Source: Schaedlerella arabinosiphila
GTDB taxonomy: Bacteria; Bacillota; Clostridia; Lachnospirales; Lachnospiraceae
Assembly (NCBI RefSeq): GCF_003885045.1
Contig: NZ_RHJS01000002.1
Location: 496,001 to 560,000 of the forward strand
Length of the DNA: 64,000 bases
Reading direction: 5' to 3'
Every line of letters starts with the position of its first letter. Positions within the stretch are counted from its first letter, which is position 1. Shown piece by piece: positions 15,654-24,387 of the stretch. The notes beneath the pieces are model-generated. The model did no database searches and had not been told where the DNA came from. It was given only the letters and a program-made list of their open reading frames with translations. A program made the translations under genes and the position numbers.

Positions 15654-16240
15654 ATGAATGAAACAAGAGTGGATTACTTAAACGGGAAATTATTTCCCAT
15701 GATTTTAAAATTTTCCATACCAGCAGCTATCTCACTATTGATAACAGCTATTTATAATATCGTGGATAGAATGTTTGTTGGCAATTTTAATGGAACTTCC
15801 GCATTAGCGGGCTTATCAGTCTGTTTTCCCTTATCTTATATGATGATGGCTTTTGCTTTGATGTGCAGTGCGGGAGGTTCTACCTTTTTCAGTTTATTTT
15901 CGGGTCAGAACGAACCGGAAAAAATGAATCGGTCTTTTGGCAATGCGATGGTGCTTGTTTGTGTGTTTGAAATCATACTAAGTGCTTTGCTGCATTATGA
16001 CGTTTGTGATTATGCCCGCAAGCGGTATCAGTCAAGGCATCCAGCCAATCATCGGGAATAATTATGGCTCTGGAAATTACAAGCGGGTTATATCAACGCT
16101 TTGTCAGGCTACTGTATTTTCCGTGTGTATTACCTGTTTTATTTGGATGATTGTTCTTGTCTTTCCAAAACAGATCCTTGCTGCTTTTGGCGGGACAGAA
16201 GAAATGTTCCGAATTGGCATTTCAGGTTTGCTTGTTTTGA
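15654..16240 (+). pseudogene. MATE efflux pump with internal deletion and lost 3' end
   Basis: The start MNETRVDYLNGKLFPMILKF and the following AISLLITAIYNIVDRMFVGN and FALMCSAGGSTFFSLFSGQN are a normal MATE N-terminus (residues 1-115). After LVCVFEIILSALLHYD the frame changes and the sequence jumps to FVIMPASGISQGIQPIIGNN, YGSGNYKRVISTL, which belongs near residue 260 of a full-length pump. Similarity ends near 16235 (EEMFRIGISGLL), well before the usual 440-450 residues. So about 130 internal codons and the last 120 are gone. Confidence 0.82.
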
Positions 16241-16338
16241 AAGAGAAAAACAGGGTACGAATACAACGGTAATGCTGTTGCATTTTGAAGGAGGGAATCC
16301 TATAATAGAAACTATAAATGAAGGGGGGATTCATTCCG

Positions 16339-16638
16339 ATGTTTTTTATCATGGGAGTTACGCAGGGAAGAAAGAATTTTGACTATAACCAGATGGTGGT
16401 TTGCGGGCATTGCGGTTCTTATGGAAGATATCAGGTGTACATGACTTACATGTGTTTGTCATTGTTCTTTATCCCCTGTTTGAAATGGAACAGACAGTAC
16501 TATGTACAGAGTACATGCTGCAATACGGTTTATTCTCTTGCGCCGGAGATTGGGAAGCAGATTGCAAGGGGAGAAAATATAGAAATCCTGCCGGAACATC
16601 TGATACAGGTGCAGGCAGGATACAAAAGCGCATCCTAA
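16339..16638 (+). CDS. Zinc-ribbon domain protein
   Basis: A 99-residue protein starting MFFIMGVTQGRKNFDYNQMV. It has CGHCGSYGRYQVYMTYMCLS and then FIPCLKWNRQYYVQSTCC, so four cysteines in two CxxC/CC pairs flanking a hydrophobic segment, as in the zinc_ribbon_15 family of small Clostridia proteins. The C-terminus VYSLAPEIGKQIARGENIEI is also typical. The ATG at 16339 is preferred because the earlier in-frame ATG (16318) lies within the AGGGGGG ribosome site. Its function is unknown; a membrane-linked role is possible because of the central hydrophobic stretch. Confidence 0.75.
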   Translation: MFFIMGVTQGRKNFDYNQMVVCGHCGSYGRYQVYMTYMCLSLFFIPCLKWNRQYYVQSTCCNTVYSLAPEIGKQIARGENIEILPEHLIQVQAGYKSAS

Positions 16639-16784
16639 GCTTGAAAAAAGCATATCCGGAAGCCAAGCGGCATAAGCCGTTGAATGTAAATGGCATAACC
16701 GAAGAAGAGATCAGGAACTGGATGTAGAATGTATAGATCCTGGCAGATACTTTAGCTGAAGAGTTGAGAGAGGGGAAAGAAATC

Positions 16785-17195
16785 ATGGTGAAACAGATTG
16801 TAAGAGACGTATTCTTCCTGGGGCAGAAATCAGAACCGGCAACCAGGGATGACCTGCAAGTGGGAAGAGACCTGCAGGATACTTTAAATGCCAACCGTGA
16901 CCGCTGTGTCGGTATGGCCGCCAATATGATTGGTGTAAAGAAAAATGTGATTATTATAAATATGGGAGTTATCGACTTGGTGATGTTTAATCCGGTGTTG
17001 ATTCGGAAAAAGGGACTCTATGAAACGGAGGAAGGCTGCCTGTCCCTTGACGGGGTACGTAAAACGAACCGTTATCAGGAGATAGAGGTAGAATATTATG
17101 ACTTCAACTGGAAAAAACAGAAGATAAAGTTGAAAGACTGGCCTGCACAGATTGCACAGCATGAAATAGATCATCTTTCCGGGAGGGTGATATAG
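16785..17195 (+). CDS. Peptide deformylase-like metalloenzyme
   Basis: A 136-residue protein of the peptide deformylase family, which removes formyl from nascent protein N-termini. The metal ligands are in EEGCLSL (Cys85) and QHEIDHLSG (His126, His130, with catalytic Glu127). Motif I, normally GxGxAAxQxG, reads GMAANMIG, so the conserved Gln is Asn. The protein is shorter than the usual 150-190 residues and ends soon after motif III. The ATG at 16785 follows GAGAGGGGAAAG. A second, housekeeping deformylase would be expected elsewhere; this one could be an accessory or defensive copy. Confidence 0.82.
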   Translation: MVKQIVRDVFFLGQKSEPATRDDLQVGRDLQDTLNANRDRCVGMAANMIGVKKNVIIINMGVIDLVMFNPVLIRKKGLYETEEGCLSLDGVRKTNRYQEIEVEYYDFNWKKQKIKLKDWPAQIAQHEIDHLSGRVI

Positions 17196-17392
17196 CCATA
17201 GTCCGGGATGGATAAAGAGGTATAGCCTGCTTAAAAAATGTAAAAAGCATCTTCTTCAAAAAAATATTCTCTGTATTCCTGCATAAAGTGGGAATATAAC
17301 CATGGATCTACTATTGCAGCGCCCCTGGTTCTATATTATACTATTATAGAGTAGTCTTTTTACCCACCGTACCGTTTTGGAAAGGAGTAAGT

Positions 17393-17728
17393 ATGGATCA
17401 AAAAGAAATGAATGAACAGGTAGGGAAGCTGCTTTCAGACAATCCGGCGAAGTATATCAAGATCAGAGGTATCCTCGATGAGATGTTTGAAGGTCGTACC
17501 CTCGAAGGCTCCAAAGATATCAGCGATCGTGAGTTTGAAAGACTTCGCGGTAAATTCCGGGACATTGACGTGCCGCTGAGTTTTTGCGTCAATAAGGAAG
17601 CGGCTTATCAGCTGCAAAAGGCAGTCAGATACCACCGCTCTCAGTCCCAAAGCAGATACGATGATCGTCCGACAGCCAAAAAGTCTGCTAAGGCCAAGAA
17701 AAAGGGCCTGTTCGGTATATTCGGATAA
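17393..17728 (+). CDS. Small hypothetical protein with basic C-terminal tail
   Basis: A 111-residue soluble protein without recognised domain. The first 85 residues are predicted helical and mixed charge (NEQVGKLLSDNPAKYIKIRG). The last 25 are strongly basic with KKSAKAKKKGLFGIFG, an amphipathic ending that could touch membrane or nucleic acid. GGAAAGGAG precedes the ATG and a strong terminator follows, so it is a well-formed single-gene unit and likely real. No function is proposed. Confidence 0.6.
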   Translation: MDQKEMNEQVGKLLSDNPAKYIKIRGILDEMFEGRTLEGSKDISDREFERLRGKFRDIDVPLSFCVNKEAAYQLQKAVRYHRSQSQSRYDDRPTAKKSAKAKKKGLFGIFG

Positions 17729-17750
17729 AAAGATATTGACTTTTTGAGAA

Positions 17751-17803
17751 AGGGGATTCGCCTGGTGTGATGCAGCACCGGGCGAATCCCCTGTTTTCGT
17801 TTT
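17751..17803 (+). terminator. Strong rho-independent terminator
   Basis: AGGGGATTCGCC-T-GGTG pairs with CACC-G-GGCGAATCCCCT around a short loop and is followed by GTTTTCGTTTT. It follows the small hypothetical gene by 22 bases. Confidence 0.88.
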
Positions 17804-17828
17804 ACGCTTGGCTGAGAAATATAAAATT

Positions 17829-17906
17829 TATCCAAGCTTCTTCCGAAAAGCATCCGGAGTCATCCCAGTCTCCTGTTTGAATTTTTTTCCAAAATAGCTG
17901 GGGCTT
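17829..17906 (-). pseudogene. AraC-regulator 3' end fragment
   Basis: On the reverse strand the last 25 codons of an AraC regulator are present (SYFGKKFKQETGMTPDAFRK, then KLG and stop). The DNA matches the end of the AraC gene at 45603 over about 80 bases with roughly seven differences. The similarity stops abruptly at the GGGGCTT near 17906, where an unrelated hydrolase fragment begins. It is a rearrangement scar. Confidence 0.8.
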
Positions 17907-17913
17907 CAGCTCC

Positions 17914-18360
17914 ATGGACTGGGGGGATTCATCAGGTGGGCATACCATTTTGATGTCGGCTCTTACGATGGAACAGATGTATAATGATGAAGACGGTGAA
18001 TTAAATATCAAGGGATTTATAGATTTTTATGGTCCGACAGATTTGTTGTCAATCAGGAGACAGTCTGAGACACAGGACCATACTTCTGCGAAAAGTCCGG
18101 TGGGAATGCTTCTAGGCGGGTATCCTCTGGATGACAGGCTGGAGCTTGCCAAAACGGCCAGCCCTGTTCATTATATTGAGCAGGCGAAAGAAGTCAGACC
18201 GGTTTTGATCATGCATGGTGATAAGGATGAGATCGTGCCTTTTGAACAAAGCTTGCAATTTTATGAAAAGATGAGAGCCTATGGAAAGGATGTGCGATTT
18301 TACGCGGGGAAGTTTATTTACAGGCATATTTGTGATATACTCGTGAAAAACATTGGATGA
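17914..18360 (+). pseudogene. Alpha/beta-hydrolase (esterase) fragment, both ends missing
   Basis: The frame opens WGDSSGGHTILMSAL, the nucleophile elbow (GxSxG) of an esterase/prolyl-oligopeptidase-type alpha/beta hydrolase, and continues with KGFIDFYGPTDLL and the acid-containing VRPVLIMHGDKDEIVPFEQS. The 100 or more residues before the elbow are absent because the sequence joins an AraC fragment. The catalytic His region is lost: after DVRFYAG the translation becomes unrelated. Without the His and the N-terminal strands the product could not be active. Confidence 0.75.
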
Positions 18361-18383
18361 ACATAACCGGGAGGTGCAGCATT

Positions 18384-19226
18384 ATGATCTACGAAAATAG
18401 CATGAAGAATGCGGAGTATCCGCTTAAATGTGCGGTGATGCGGGGGAATCTTCCGTTCATGAACCACTGCCATCAGGAACTGGAGATCCTGATGCTGCGG
18501 AAGGGAAGGCTGCAGGTATTTTATGGGAATGAAACGTATGAACTGCTGGAGGGGGATGTCTGTATCGTTCCGCCTTTTGGCAGCCATGAGATCGGCAATG
18601 GAAAGCCTGACTGTGAAAGGCTCTCGGTTCTGCTGGATCTGCGGCTGCTGGGAAGCAGGACGAAGGAGAACCAGGAGGAGCTGTGGATCCGAAAAGAGCT
18701 GGAAAAGAAGGATCTGTTCAGCAGGCACTGGGAAGAGGCAGTCCGGGAAAAGGTGTCGGAGATCGTGGGAAAGCTGTATCAGGAGTATAGTGAAAAGGGC
18801 TATGCGTGGAAACTGTCGGTGAAGGCTCTGATCAGTGAACTGATATTAGCAGCTCTGCGGGAGATGCCGGAGAGGGAAATCGGGGCGCAGGAAAAGGAAG
18901 TGGTTCAGATCAGGCATATCCTGGAATATATCGCTCTGCATTATTACAAGGATATTACGCTGCAGTCCTGCGCGGATGAGGTGGGATTTAACAGTACCTA
19001 TTTATCCAGATATTTCAGCAGCGCAATGGGCATCACATTTCAGGAATATATCAAACGACTGCGGATCGACAGGGCGAAGTGGCTGCTGATAACGACGGAA
19101 AAGCTTCCGGTGACGGAGGTGTGTGTACAGTCCGGGTTTCGGGATATCAAAACATTTAATAAGCTGTTCAAGAAGGAGTGTGGGATGAGCCCTACGGAAT
19201 TCCGTAAAAGTATGTTGATGGAATAA
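18384..19226 (+). CDS. AraC-family transcriptional regulator with cupin domain
   Basis: A 280-residue regulator. The N-terminal cupin-like ligand domain (residues about 10-90; MNHCHQELEILMLRKGRLQV, LLEGDVCIVPPFGSHEI) senses a small molecule, probably a sugar. The C-terminal pair of helix-turn-helix motifs occupies residues about 180-280 (LQSCADEVGFNSTYLSRYFS, VTEVCVQSGFRDIKTFNKLF). GGGAGGTG lies before the ATG at 18384. An upstream in-frame ATG at 18357 has no ribosome site and falls in the esterase scrap. It precedes the alpha/beta hydrolase and nucleoside-hydrolase-like genes on the same strand and is the best candidate for their activator. Confidence 0.88.
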   Translation: MIYENSMKNAEYPLKCAVMRGNLPFMNHCHQELEILMLRKGRLQVFYGNETYELLEGDVCIVPPFGSHEIGNGKPDCERLSVLLDLRLLGSRTKENQEELWIRKELEKKDLFSRHWEEAVREKVSEIVGKLYQEYSEKGYAWKLSVKALISELILAALREMPEREIGAQEKEVVQIRHILEYIALHYYKDITLQSCADEVGFNSTYLSRYFSSAMGITFQEYIKRLRIDRAKWLLITTEKLPVTEVCVQSGFRDIKTFNKLFKKECGMSPTEFRKSMLME

Positions 19227-19317
19227 AACAGACCGTCTGCGGCCTGCTGTCCGGAATCGCTACGGATTTTTAATAAAAAAGGTCGTTATAGTGTTAGGGG
19301 TCTCCAGGGATTTCAGA

Positions 19318-19367
19318 TATAATGGTATTAAGGAACCGTGAGGGATCTGTCCTCCAAAGGACAGATC
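19318..19367 (+). promoter_or_regulatory. Promoter -10 and leader hairpin before the hydrolase operon
   Basis: TATAAT at 19318-19323 is a consensus -10 box. Shortly downstream GATCTGTCCT (19344-19353) pairs perfectly with AGGACAGATC (19358-19367) around a four-base loop, so the mRNA would start with a hairpin. This supports the translation start at 19409, since the alternative at 19322 lies in the promoter. Confidence 0.5.
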
Positions 19368-19408
19368 TGCCCGGCCGATATGAATATGAAATTTTCAGGA
19401 GGCGTGTG

Positions 19409-20872
19409 ATGATTCAAAGGATTTATAAAAAAGAGTACAGTGAGGTTTCCCATCCGTTTCCAACGGCGGTTAGAAAGCCAGGCTTTATGGAAGCGGGATA
19501 TGTGGAAGAGGAATATTTTTTTGAAGGTACGGCAAATGTATATGAAGAGGCAGGGGAAAAGACCAGAAGAGTGATACATGAGAACCTGCCCTACTGCAAC
19601 CGGTTTCTTGTGAGAAAGCCGGCGCAGGGGGAGCGGTTCAGTGGGAATATCGTAGTGGAGATCCTCAATGCCACGGCGGGGTTTGATATTGAACGGATGT
19701 GGGTGGTCGGAGCGAAAGAACTGATGCGCGGCGGGGATATTTATGTAGGGATCACCAGTAAGCCTGATGTGCTTGATAGTTTGAAAAAGGCAGATCATGC
19801 CAGATATGCTCCGATCAGTTGGAAGATCACTTATGAAAGGCCGGAAAATCAATACGGCGGGTTGGATAAGGCGGCGCTTCCGCGTAAAGCGGATTGCGAG
19901 ACAGGACTATTCTGGGATATGCTTACGGAACTGGCGGAGATCCTGCGGACGGATACGGAGTTCATTCCGGAGGGAAAGAAGCGGTATCTCTATCTTGCGG
20001 GATGGTCACAATCGGCGGCGTATATGTATACATATCTGAATTATTTTGCGTTTCCAGCGGCAGGGCTGTCGGTATTTGATGGGTATCTGGCAGCAGGCGG
20101 AGTGCATTCCTTTGTGGTTCCTTTGAATCAGAATGATTATGGGAAGGAGCAGGATGTCAGAAAGAATATGATCACTTATATGCCGGTGCCGTTTATTTCC
20201 GTGCAGACGGAGAGTGAGAATGCGTACTTTGACGGGATAAAGACAAGGCAGGAGGACAGTGACAGGGAAGATTTAAAATATCGGGTATATGAGATTGCGG
20301 GGGCAACGCATGATACAAAGTTTTCTATGATCGATTATTATGCAGGGGATCCGGATATGGAAAAGATTGGGATCGTGCCGGATTTTCCTTCGGTGGATGA
20401 TTATCCCAATGATTATCCTTATGAATATTGTTTTTATGCAGTGTACCGGATGCTGTTCTCATGGGTAAGAGAAGGGAAATGTCCGCCGCATGGAGAGCGG
20501 ATCGAAGTGGACGGGGACGGGCGGAATAAGACGGATGCTCTGGGAAACGCGGTCAGCGGAATGCGTACCCCATTCCTGGATGTTCCGGCCGCAGTGTATT
20601 ATCCGTACTGTGCGGTGAAGAGAGCAAACGGAGAGATCGTAAAGCATGGCTTGTTCGGGCATATGGAGCCATTTTCAAAAAGAAAACTGGAAAAGCTGTA
20701 TGGGAATCTGGAAAATTACAGGAAGCTTGTGGAAGGATCGGCACAAAAACACATGGAAGCCGGTTTCCTTCTTCCGGAGGATGTGACAGACTGTGTGGAG
20801 GAAGCCATTCAAAGAGTAGTGAAATTAAGTACTCATAATAGGGGGAATGAGAGTGAGATCTTGGAATTATGA
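19409..20872 (+). CDS. Alpha/beta hydrolase domain protein
   Basis: A 487-residue protein resembling the large alpha/beta-hydrolase-domain family (Abhydrolase_10 type). The nucleophile elbow is LAGWSQSAAYMYTYL (GWSQS) near residue 200, the candidate histidine is in EIAGATHDTKFSMIDYY near residue 315, and the N-terminal segment NIVVEILNATAGFDIERMW is typical. No signal peptide is seen from the chosen start, so it is probably cytoplasmic. The ATG at 19409 follows CAGGAGGCG. The end overlaps the next gene by 26 bases, which ties it to the nucleoside-hydrolase-like pair. The natural substrate is unknown; an ester of a nucleoside, sugar or terpenoid is possible. Confidence 0.7.
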   Translation: MIQRIYKKEYSEVSHPFPTAVRKPGFMEAGYVEEEYFFEGTANVYEEAGEKTRRVIHENLPYCNRFLVRKPAQGERFSGNIVVEILNATAGFDIERMWVVGAKELMRGGDIYVGITSKPDVLDSLKKADHARYAPISWKITYERPENQYGGLDKAALPRKADCETGLFWDMLTELAEILRTDTEFIPEGKKRYLYLAGWSQSAAYMYTYLNYFAFPAAGLSVFDGYLAAGGVHSFVVPLNQNDYGKEQDVRKNMITYMPVPFISVQTESENAYFDGIKTRQEDSDREDLKYRVYEIAGATHDTKFSMIDYYAGDPDMEKIGIVPDFPSVDDYPNDYPYEYCFYAVYRMLFSWVREGKCPPHGERIEVDGDGRNKTDALGNAVSGMRTPFLDVPAAVYYPYCAVKRANGEIVKHGLFGHMEPFSKRKLEKLYGNLENYRKLVEGSAQKHMEAGFLLPEDVTDCVEEAIQRVVKLSTHNRGNESEILEL

Positions 20873-21785
20873 ATTTGAAGTGCCGGACACGAAAAAGATC
20901 CGGATGATCGTGCATACGGATTGCAAAAACGAAGCGGATGACCAGTTTGCCCTTGCGCATCATGTGATGACACCGGGATTCCTTGTGAAAGGAATCGTGG
21001 CCGGGCATTTTGACAGGGTGCCTCAGAGTTATCCGCAGGGGGAGACCGCCCAGGCAAGTCTGGAGGAAGTGCAAAAGCTCTTAAAGCTGATGGATATTGA
21101 GGGAATCTGTCCGGTGGAAAAAGGGGCAGAGCATCCACTTTCGGATGAAGATACACCGAATCCGTCAAAAGGGGCGGAGCTGATCATCCGGGAAGCTATG
21201 CGTGAGGATCCGCATCCATTGTATATTGCCTGCCAGGGGACGCTTACGGATCTGGCGGCGGCGATTTTGATGGAGCCAGAAATCTGCGGCAGGATGACTG
21301 CCGTCTGGATCGGCGGGGGAGCATATCCGAATGGCGGGAAAGAGTTTAATCTTTATCAGGACGCGGCAGCGGCAAATGTAGTGTTCAAGTCGGATATGCC
21401 TTTATGGCAGATTCCGGTCGATGTATATAAACAACTGGGAGTTTCGCTGGCAGAGGTACAGCGTTATGTAAAGCCTTGCGGAGAAATCGGGGAATATCTT
21501 TTCCGGCATATGGCAGAATATAATCTGAGCCGCCCCACAGGGATCTGGCCCCATGGCGAGGTCTGGGGGCTGGGAGATTCGGCAGCGATCTCCGTGCTGT
21601 TGGAAGAACGTGAGTGTACAGACAGCTACGATATGATTCCGGCACCTTGTATAAATGTGGAAGACCTGTCTTATATGACCAATAAAAAGAACAGGGAGAT
21701 CCGGGTCTACCATCAGGTGAACGCAAGACTTACGTTACAGGATTTTTATGCCAAGCTGGCGATCAATTACGGGGGGAAGAGATGA
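20847..21785 (+). CDS. Nucleoside-hydrolase-like protein, copy 1
   Basis: A 312-residue protein with the nucleoside hydrolase fold. The N-terminal calcium-binding motif, normally DTDxGxDDA, appears as VHTDCKNEADDQFALAHH, keeping the first Asp and the final Asp pair. Later motifs include CQGTLTDLAAAILMEP and TAVWIGGGAYPNGG, equivalent to the usual GPLTN and MGG stretches. The family cleaves N-glycosidic bonds of nucleosides or related ribosides in the cytoplasm; substrate is unclear because the motif is altered as in DUF1593-type members. It overlaps the upstream hydrolase by 26 bases and the next paralogue by four. Confidence 0.75.
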   Translation: MRVRSWNYEFEVPDTKKIRMIVHTDCKNEADDQFALAHHVMTPGFLVKGIVAGHFDRVPQSYPQGETAQASLEEVQKLLKLMDIEGICPVEKGAEHPLSDEDTPNPSKGAELIIREAMREDPHPLYIACQGTLTDLAAAILMEPEICGRMTAVWIGGGAYPNGGKEFNLYQDAAAANVVFKSDMPLWQIPVDVYKQLGVSLAEVQRYVKPCGEIGEYLFRHMAEYNLSRPTGIWPHGEVWGLGDSAAISVLLEERECTDSYDMIPAPCINVEDLSYMTNKKNREIRVYHQVNARLTLQDFYAKLAINYGGKR

Positions 21786-22705
21786 GGAAGATTAAGTACA
21801 AATTTGAAGTGCCGGACATGAAAAAGGTTCGGATGATCGTGCATACGGATTGCAAAAACGAAGCGGATGACCAATATGCCCTTGTACATCATCTGCTGAC
21901 ACCCAAATTTATCATGAAAGGAATCGTAGCCGGTCATTTTAACCGGACCTCCGGGAAATGGGGAGACGGGTGTACGGCCCGGGCAAGCCTACTGGAAGTG
22001 AAGAAAATCCTGGAATTGATGGATATGGAAGGAATCTGCCCAGTGGCGAAGGGCGCGGAATATCCGCTGGACAATGAACAGGAGGCGGTCTGGTCACAAG
22101 GGGCGCAATTGATCATTGACGAGGCTATGCGTGAAGATACACATCCATTATTTGTGGCAGTCCAGGGGGCGCTTACGGATGTGGCCTGTGCTATTTTGTT
22201 GAAGCCTGAGATCTGTGAAAGGATGACTGTGATCTGGATCGGCGGCGGAGCGTATCCAGCGGGGGGATGGGAATTTAATGTATCTCAGGATATTGCGGCG
22301 GCAAATGTGGTGATGAAATCCCAGGTGTCTTTGTGGCAGATCCCGTCAGATGTGTATGAGCAGATGGAAGTCAGCTATGCGGAGCTGGAGGTAAGGGTAC
22401 AGCCAAGAGGCGCTGTCGGAGAGTATCTGTTCCGTCAACTGGTGGAATTTGCGGCCGGCCATCCGGACAATCCATGGCCAAGCGGGGAAAGCTGGTGCTT
22501 GGGAGATTCCCCGTCCGTGTATGTGTTGCTGGAGCGGGAATCGAAGAGCAGCCTGTATCAGGAAATGGCCGCGCCGTGCATCCGGTATGAGAATATGACG
22601 TATTCTTATGAAGTGGCAAACAGGAACATACGTGTATTCCGGAAACTAAATGTCAGAATGGCATTGGAAGATTTTTACGCAAAGCTGAAACTGAATTTTT
22701 CGTGA
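21782..22705 (+). CDS. Nucleoside-hydrolase-like protein, copy 2
   Basis: A 307-residue paralogue of the preceding gene; the two share VHTDCKNEADDQ, KGIVAGHF, EGICPV and WIGGGAYP. The start overlaps the stop of copy 1 (ATGA), so translation is coupled and the two products may form a hetero-oligomer. Copy 2 has different loops around residues 55-85 and 225-245, where substrate contact occurs in the family, which suggests divergence of specificity. After its stop lies a short hairpin (GGATCG-gaa-CGATCC) and then the response regulator gene. Confidence 0.75.
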   Translation: MRKIKYKFEVPDMKKVRMIVHTDCKNEADDQYALVHHLLTPKFIMKGIVAGHFNRTSGKWGDGCTARASLLEVKKILELMDMEGICPVAKGAEYPLDNEQEAVWSQGAQLIIDEAMREDTHPLFVAVQGALTDVACAILLKPEICERMTVIWIGGGAYPAGGWEFNVSQDIAAANVVMKSQVSLWQIPSDVYEQMEVSYAELEVRVQPRGAVGEYLFRQLVEFAAGHPDNPWPSGESWCLGDSPSVYVLLERESKSSLYQEMAAPCIRYENMTYSYEVANRNIRVFRKLNVRMALEDFYAKLKLNFS

Positions 22706-22797
22706 CGGATCGGAACGATCCGTGCTTTGTACCTGTTGAGTATACTTGGTTGAAGCAGACGCATGGTTGAGGAAACGTTTGGAAAAGGGGTGGCGTG

Positions 22798-24360
22798 ATG
22801 GAAATCTTACTGGTGGATGATGAGGTTTATACGATCCGGATCCTGCAGACGGCCATTGACTGGGAGAGCCATGGAGTGGGGCAGGTATGGTCGGCGCTCG
22901 GAGTGGCGAGGGCGAAGGAGATCGTGAAGGAGCATCCGGTGGACCTGATCATCTGTGACATTGAGATGCCCAAAGAGACCGGACTGGATTTTCTTACATG
23001 GATTCGGGAGAACCGTTATGACACGGAAATGATTCTTCTGACCTGCCATACGGATTTTTCCTATGCAAAACAAGCCTTGGGGCTGGGCGCCTATGACTAT
23101 TGCGTGAAGCCCATTATTGTGGAAGATATTGAGCGGGTCATTGCGGAAGCGCTGGCGCACATCCAGGAAAAAAGGAAGATGCGGCAGGCGTGGGAAGAAA
23201 AGGATTATCTGGAAAGAAGGCGCAGGATCGTAGATCGGAATTTCTGGAGAAATACACTGGAAGGACGCAGCGGGGATTCACCGGACGAACTGCTGACGCA
23301 GGCAAAGGAAAACAATATCAGGCTGGAGTTGGACGATACTTTTTGTATGGCGCTTTTTTCAGCCAAATTTGTGGATCTGGCGGGGGAAACAGAACCAACG
23401 GATTATCTGAAGATCACCCAGGATTATTTTGACCAGATAGATCCGGAGACGGTTCTGGTAGAGAACGTAAGCCGTGATAAATGGACGGTCCTGATGAAGA
23501 ACAGGGCTCCTTTAGAATTCCGGAAACTTTGTATGGATTATCTGGTCATGCAGCGTAAAAAGCGGGAACTCCGGCTGATCGGCTGTTATCAGACCGGGCT
23601 TTACTGTGAAGAACTTGTGCCGGCATACAAGAAGCTGCATGAAACAGAGATGATGATGACATTTTATCAGGAAAATTTGTGGGATGTGTGCCGTGTGGAG
23701 CAGGAAAAGCTGGTGGATGTGGAACTGACAGCCGACATGGAGCAGCTTTTGTACAGCGGAAGGTTTGCGGAATTCGCGGATCATCTGGACAATTATCTGC
23801 AGAAAAAGCAATGGAAGCACCCTGTTTCCGTGGCGGCACTTTATACTCTGCGCGCCGATATCTGCCAGAGCCTGGATGTGTATCTGAAAGGCCGCGGGAT
23901 ATCTGCCCATTCGCTGCTTCTGGATGAGGAATTATGCAGGAGAATGAATGAGTCTACAGTGTCTGTGGAGCATATGATGCGTTTTGTACGCTGTCTGGCG
24001 CAGGTCGTACCCTACGAGAACGATGTGACAGACATTACCAATGCGGTAAAAAAGTATATTTTTCAGCATCTGTCTGAAGATATCGTAAGAGACAGTATCG
24101 CGGAAGCACTGTATATGAATGTAGACTATATCGCACGGGTATTCAAGCGGGATACGGGAATGTCGATCTCCCAGTATATCAACCGTGAGCGGATCAACCA
24201 GGCAAAGCTTCTGATCGCCACCTCGGATATGCCGGTGGGAGATGTGGCGGAATCTGTAGGATATACGAATTTCTCTTATTTTTCTAAAATATTCAAACAG
24301 TTTGAGAACTGCACTCCGAGAGAGTATAAGCTGCGTATGAAAGGAACTGCCATGAAGTAA
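22798..24360 (+). CDS. YesN-type response regulator with AraC output domain
   Basis: A 520-residue response regulator. The receiver domain (residues 1-120) has the acidic pair in LLVDDE, phospho-acceptor Asp54 in IICDIEMPKE and the signalling Thr and Lys in LLTCHTDF and YCVKPI. A long linker follows, and the last 100 residues are an AraC-type double helix-turn-helix (IAEALYMNVDYIARVFKRDT, VGDVAESVGYTNFSYFSKIF). GTG at 22795 precedes ATG 22798; the latter is preferred given the GGGGTGG site. It most likely takes phosphate from the histidine kinase encoded convergently at 28100-29758 and activates the transporter genes between them. Confidence 0.9.
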   Translation: MEILLVDDEVYTIRILQTAIDWESHGVGQVWSALGVARAKEIVKEHPVDLIICDIEMPKETGLDFLTWIRENRYDTEMILLTCHTDFSYAKQALGLGAYDYCVKPIIVEDIERVIAEALAHIQEKRKMRQAWEEKDYLERRRRIVDRNFWRNTLEGRSGDSPDELLTQAKENNIRLELDDTFCMALFSAKFVDLAGETEPTDYLKITQDYFDQIDPETVLVENVSRDKWTVLMKNRAPLEFRKLCMDYLVMQRKKRELRLIGCYQTGLYCEELVPAYKKLHETEMMMTFYQENLWDVCRVEQEKLVDVELTADMEQLLYSGRFAEFADHLDNYLQKKQWKHPVSVAALYTLRADICQSLDVYLKGRGISAHSLLLDEELCRRMNESTVSVEHMMRFVRCLAQVVPYENDVTDITNAVKKYIFQHLSEDIVRDSIAEALYMNVDYIARVFKRDTGMSISQYINRERINQAKLLIATSDMPVGDVAESVGYTNFSYFSKIFKQFENCTPREYKLRMKGTAMK

Positions 24361-24387
24361 TGTAAAGTTATTTCATGGCAGTTTTTC
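24345..24387 (+). terminator. Terminator overlapping the response regulator stop
   Basis: AACTGCCATGAA (spanning the last codons) pairs with TTCATGGCAGTT and is followed by TTTTC. Confidence 0.8.

Noticed and set aside
16640..16727. Short frame ending GITEEEIRNWM before the deformylase
   Set aside because: It could be the tail of a lost gene but has no start signal and I could not assign it to a family.
19229..19243. CAGACCGTCTGCGG resembling the yhcG palindrome
   Set aside because: Only the central dozen bases match and the outer arms differ, so it is probably chance.
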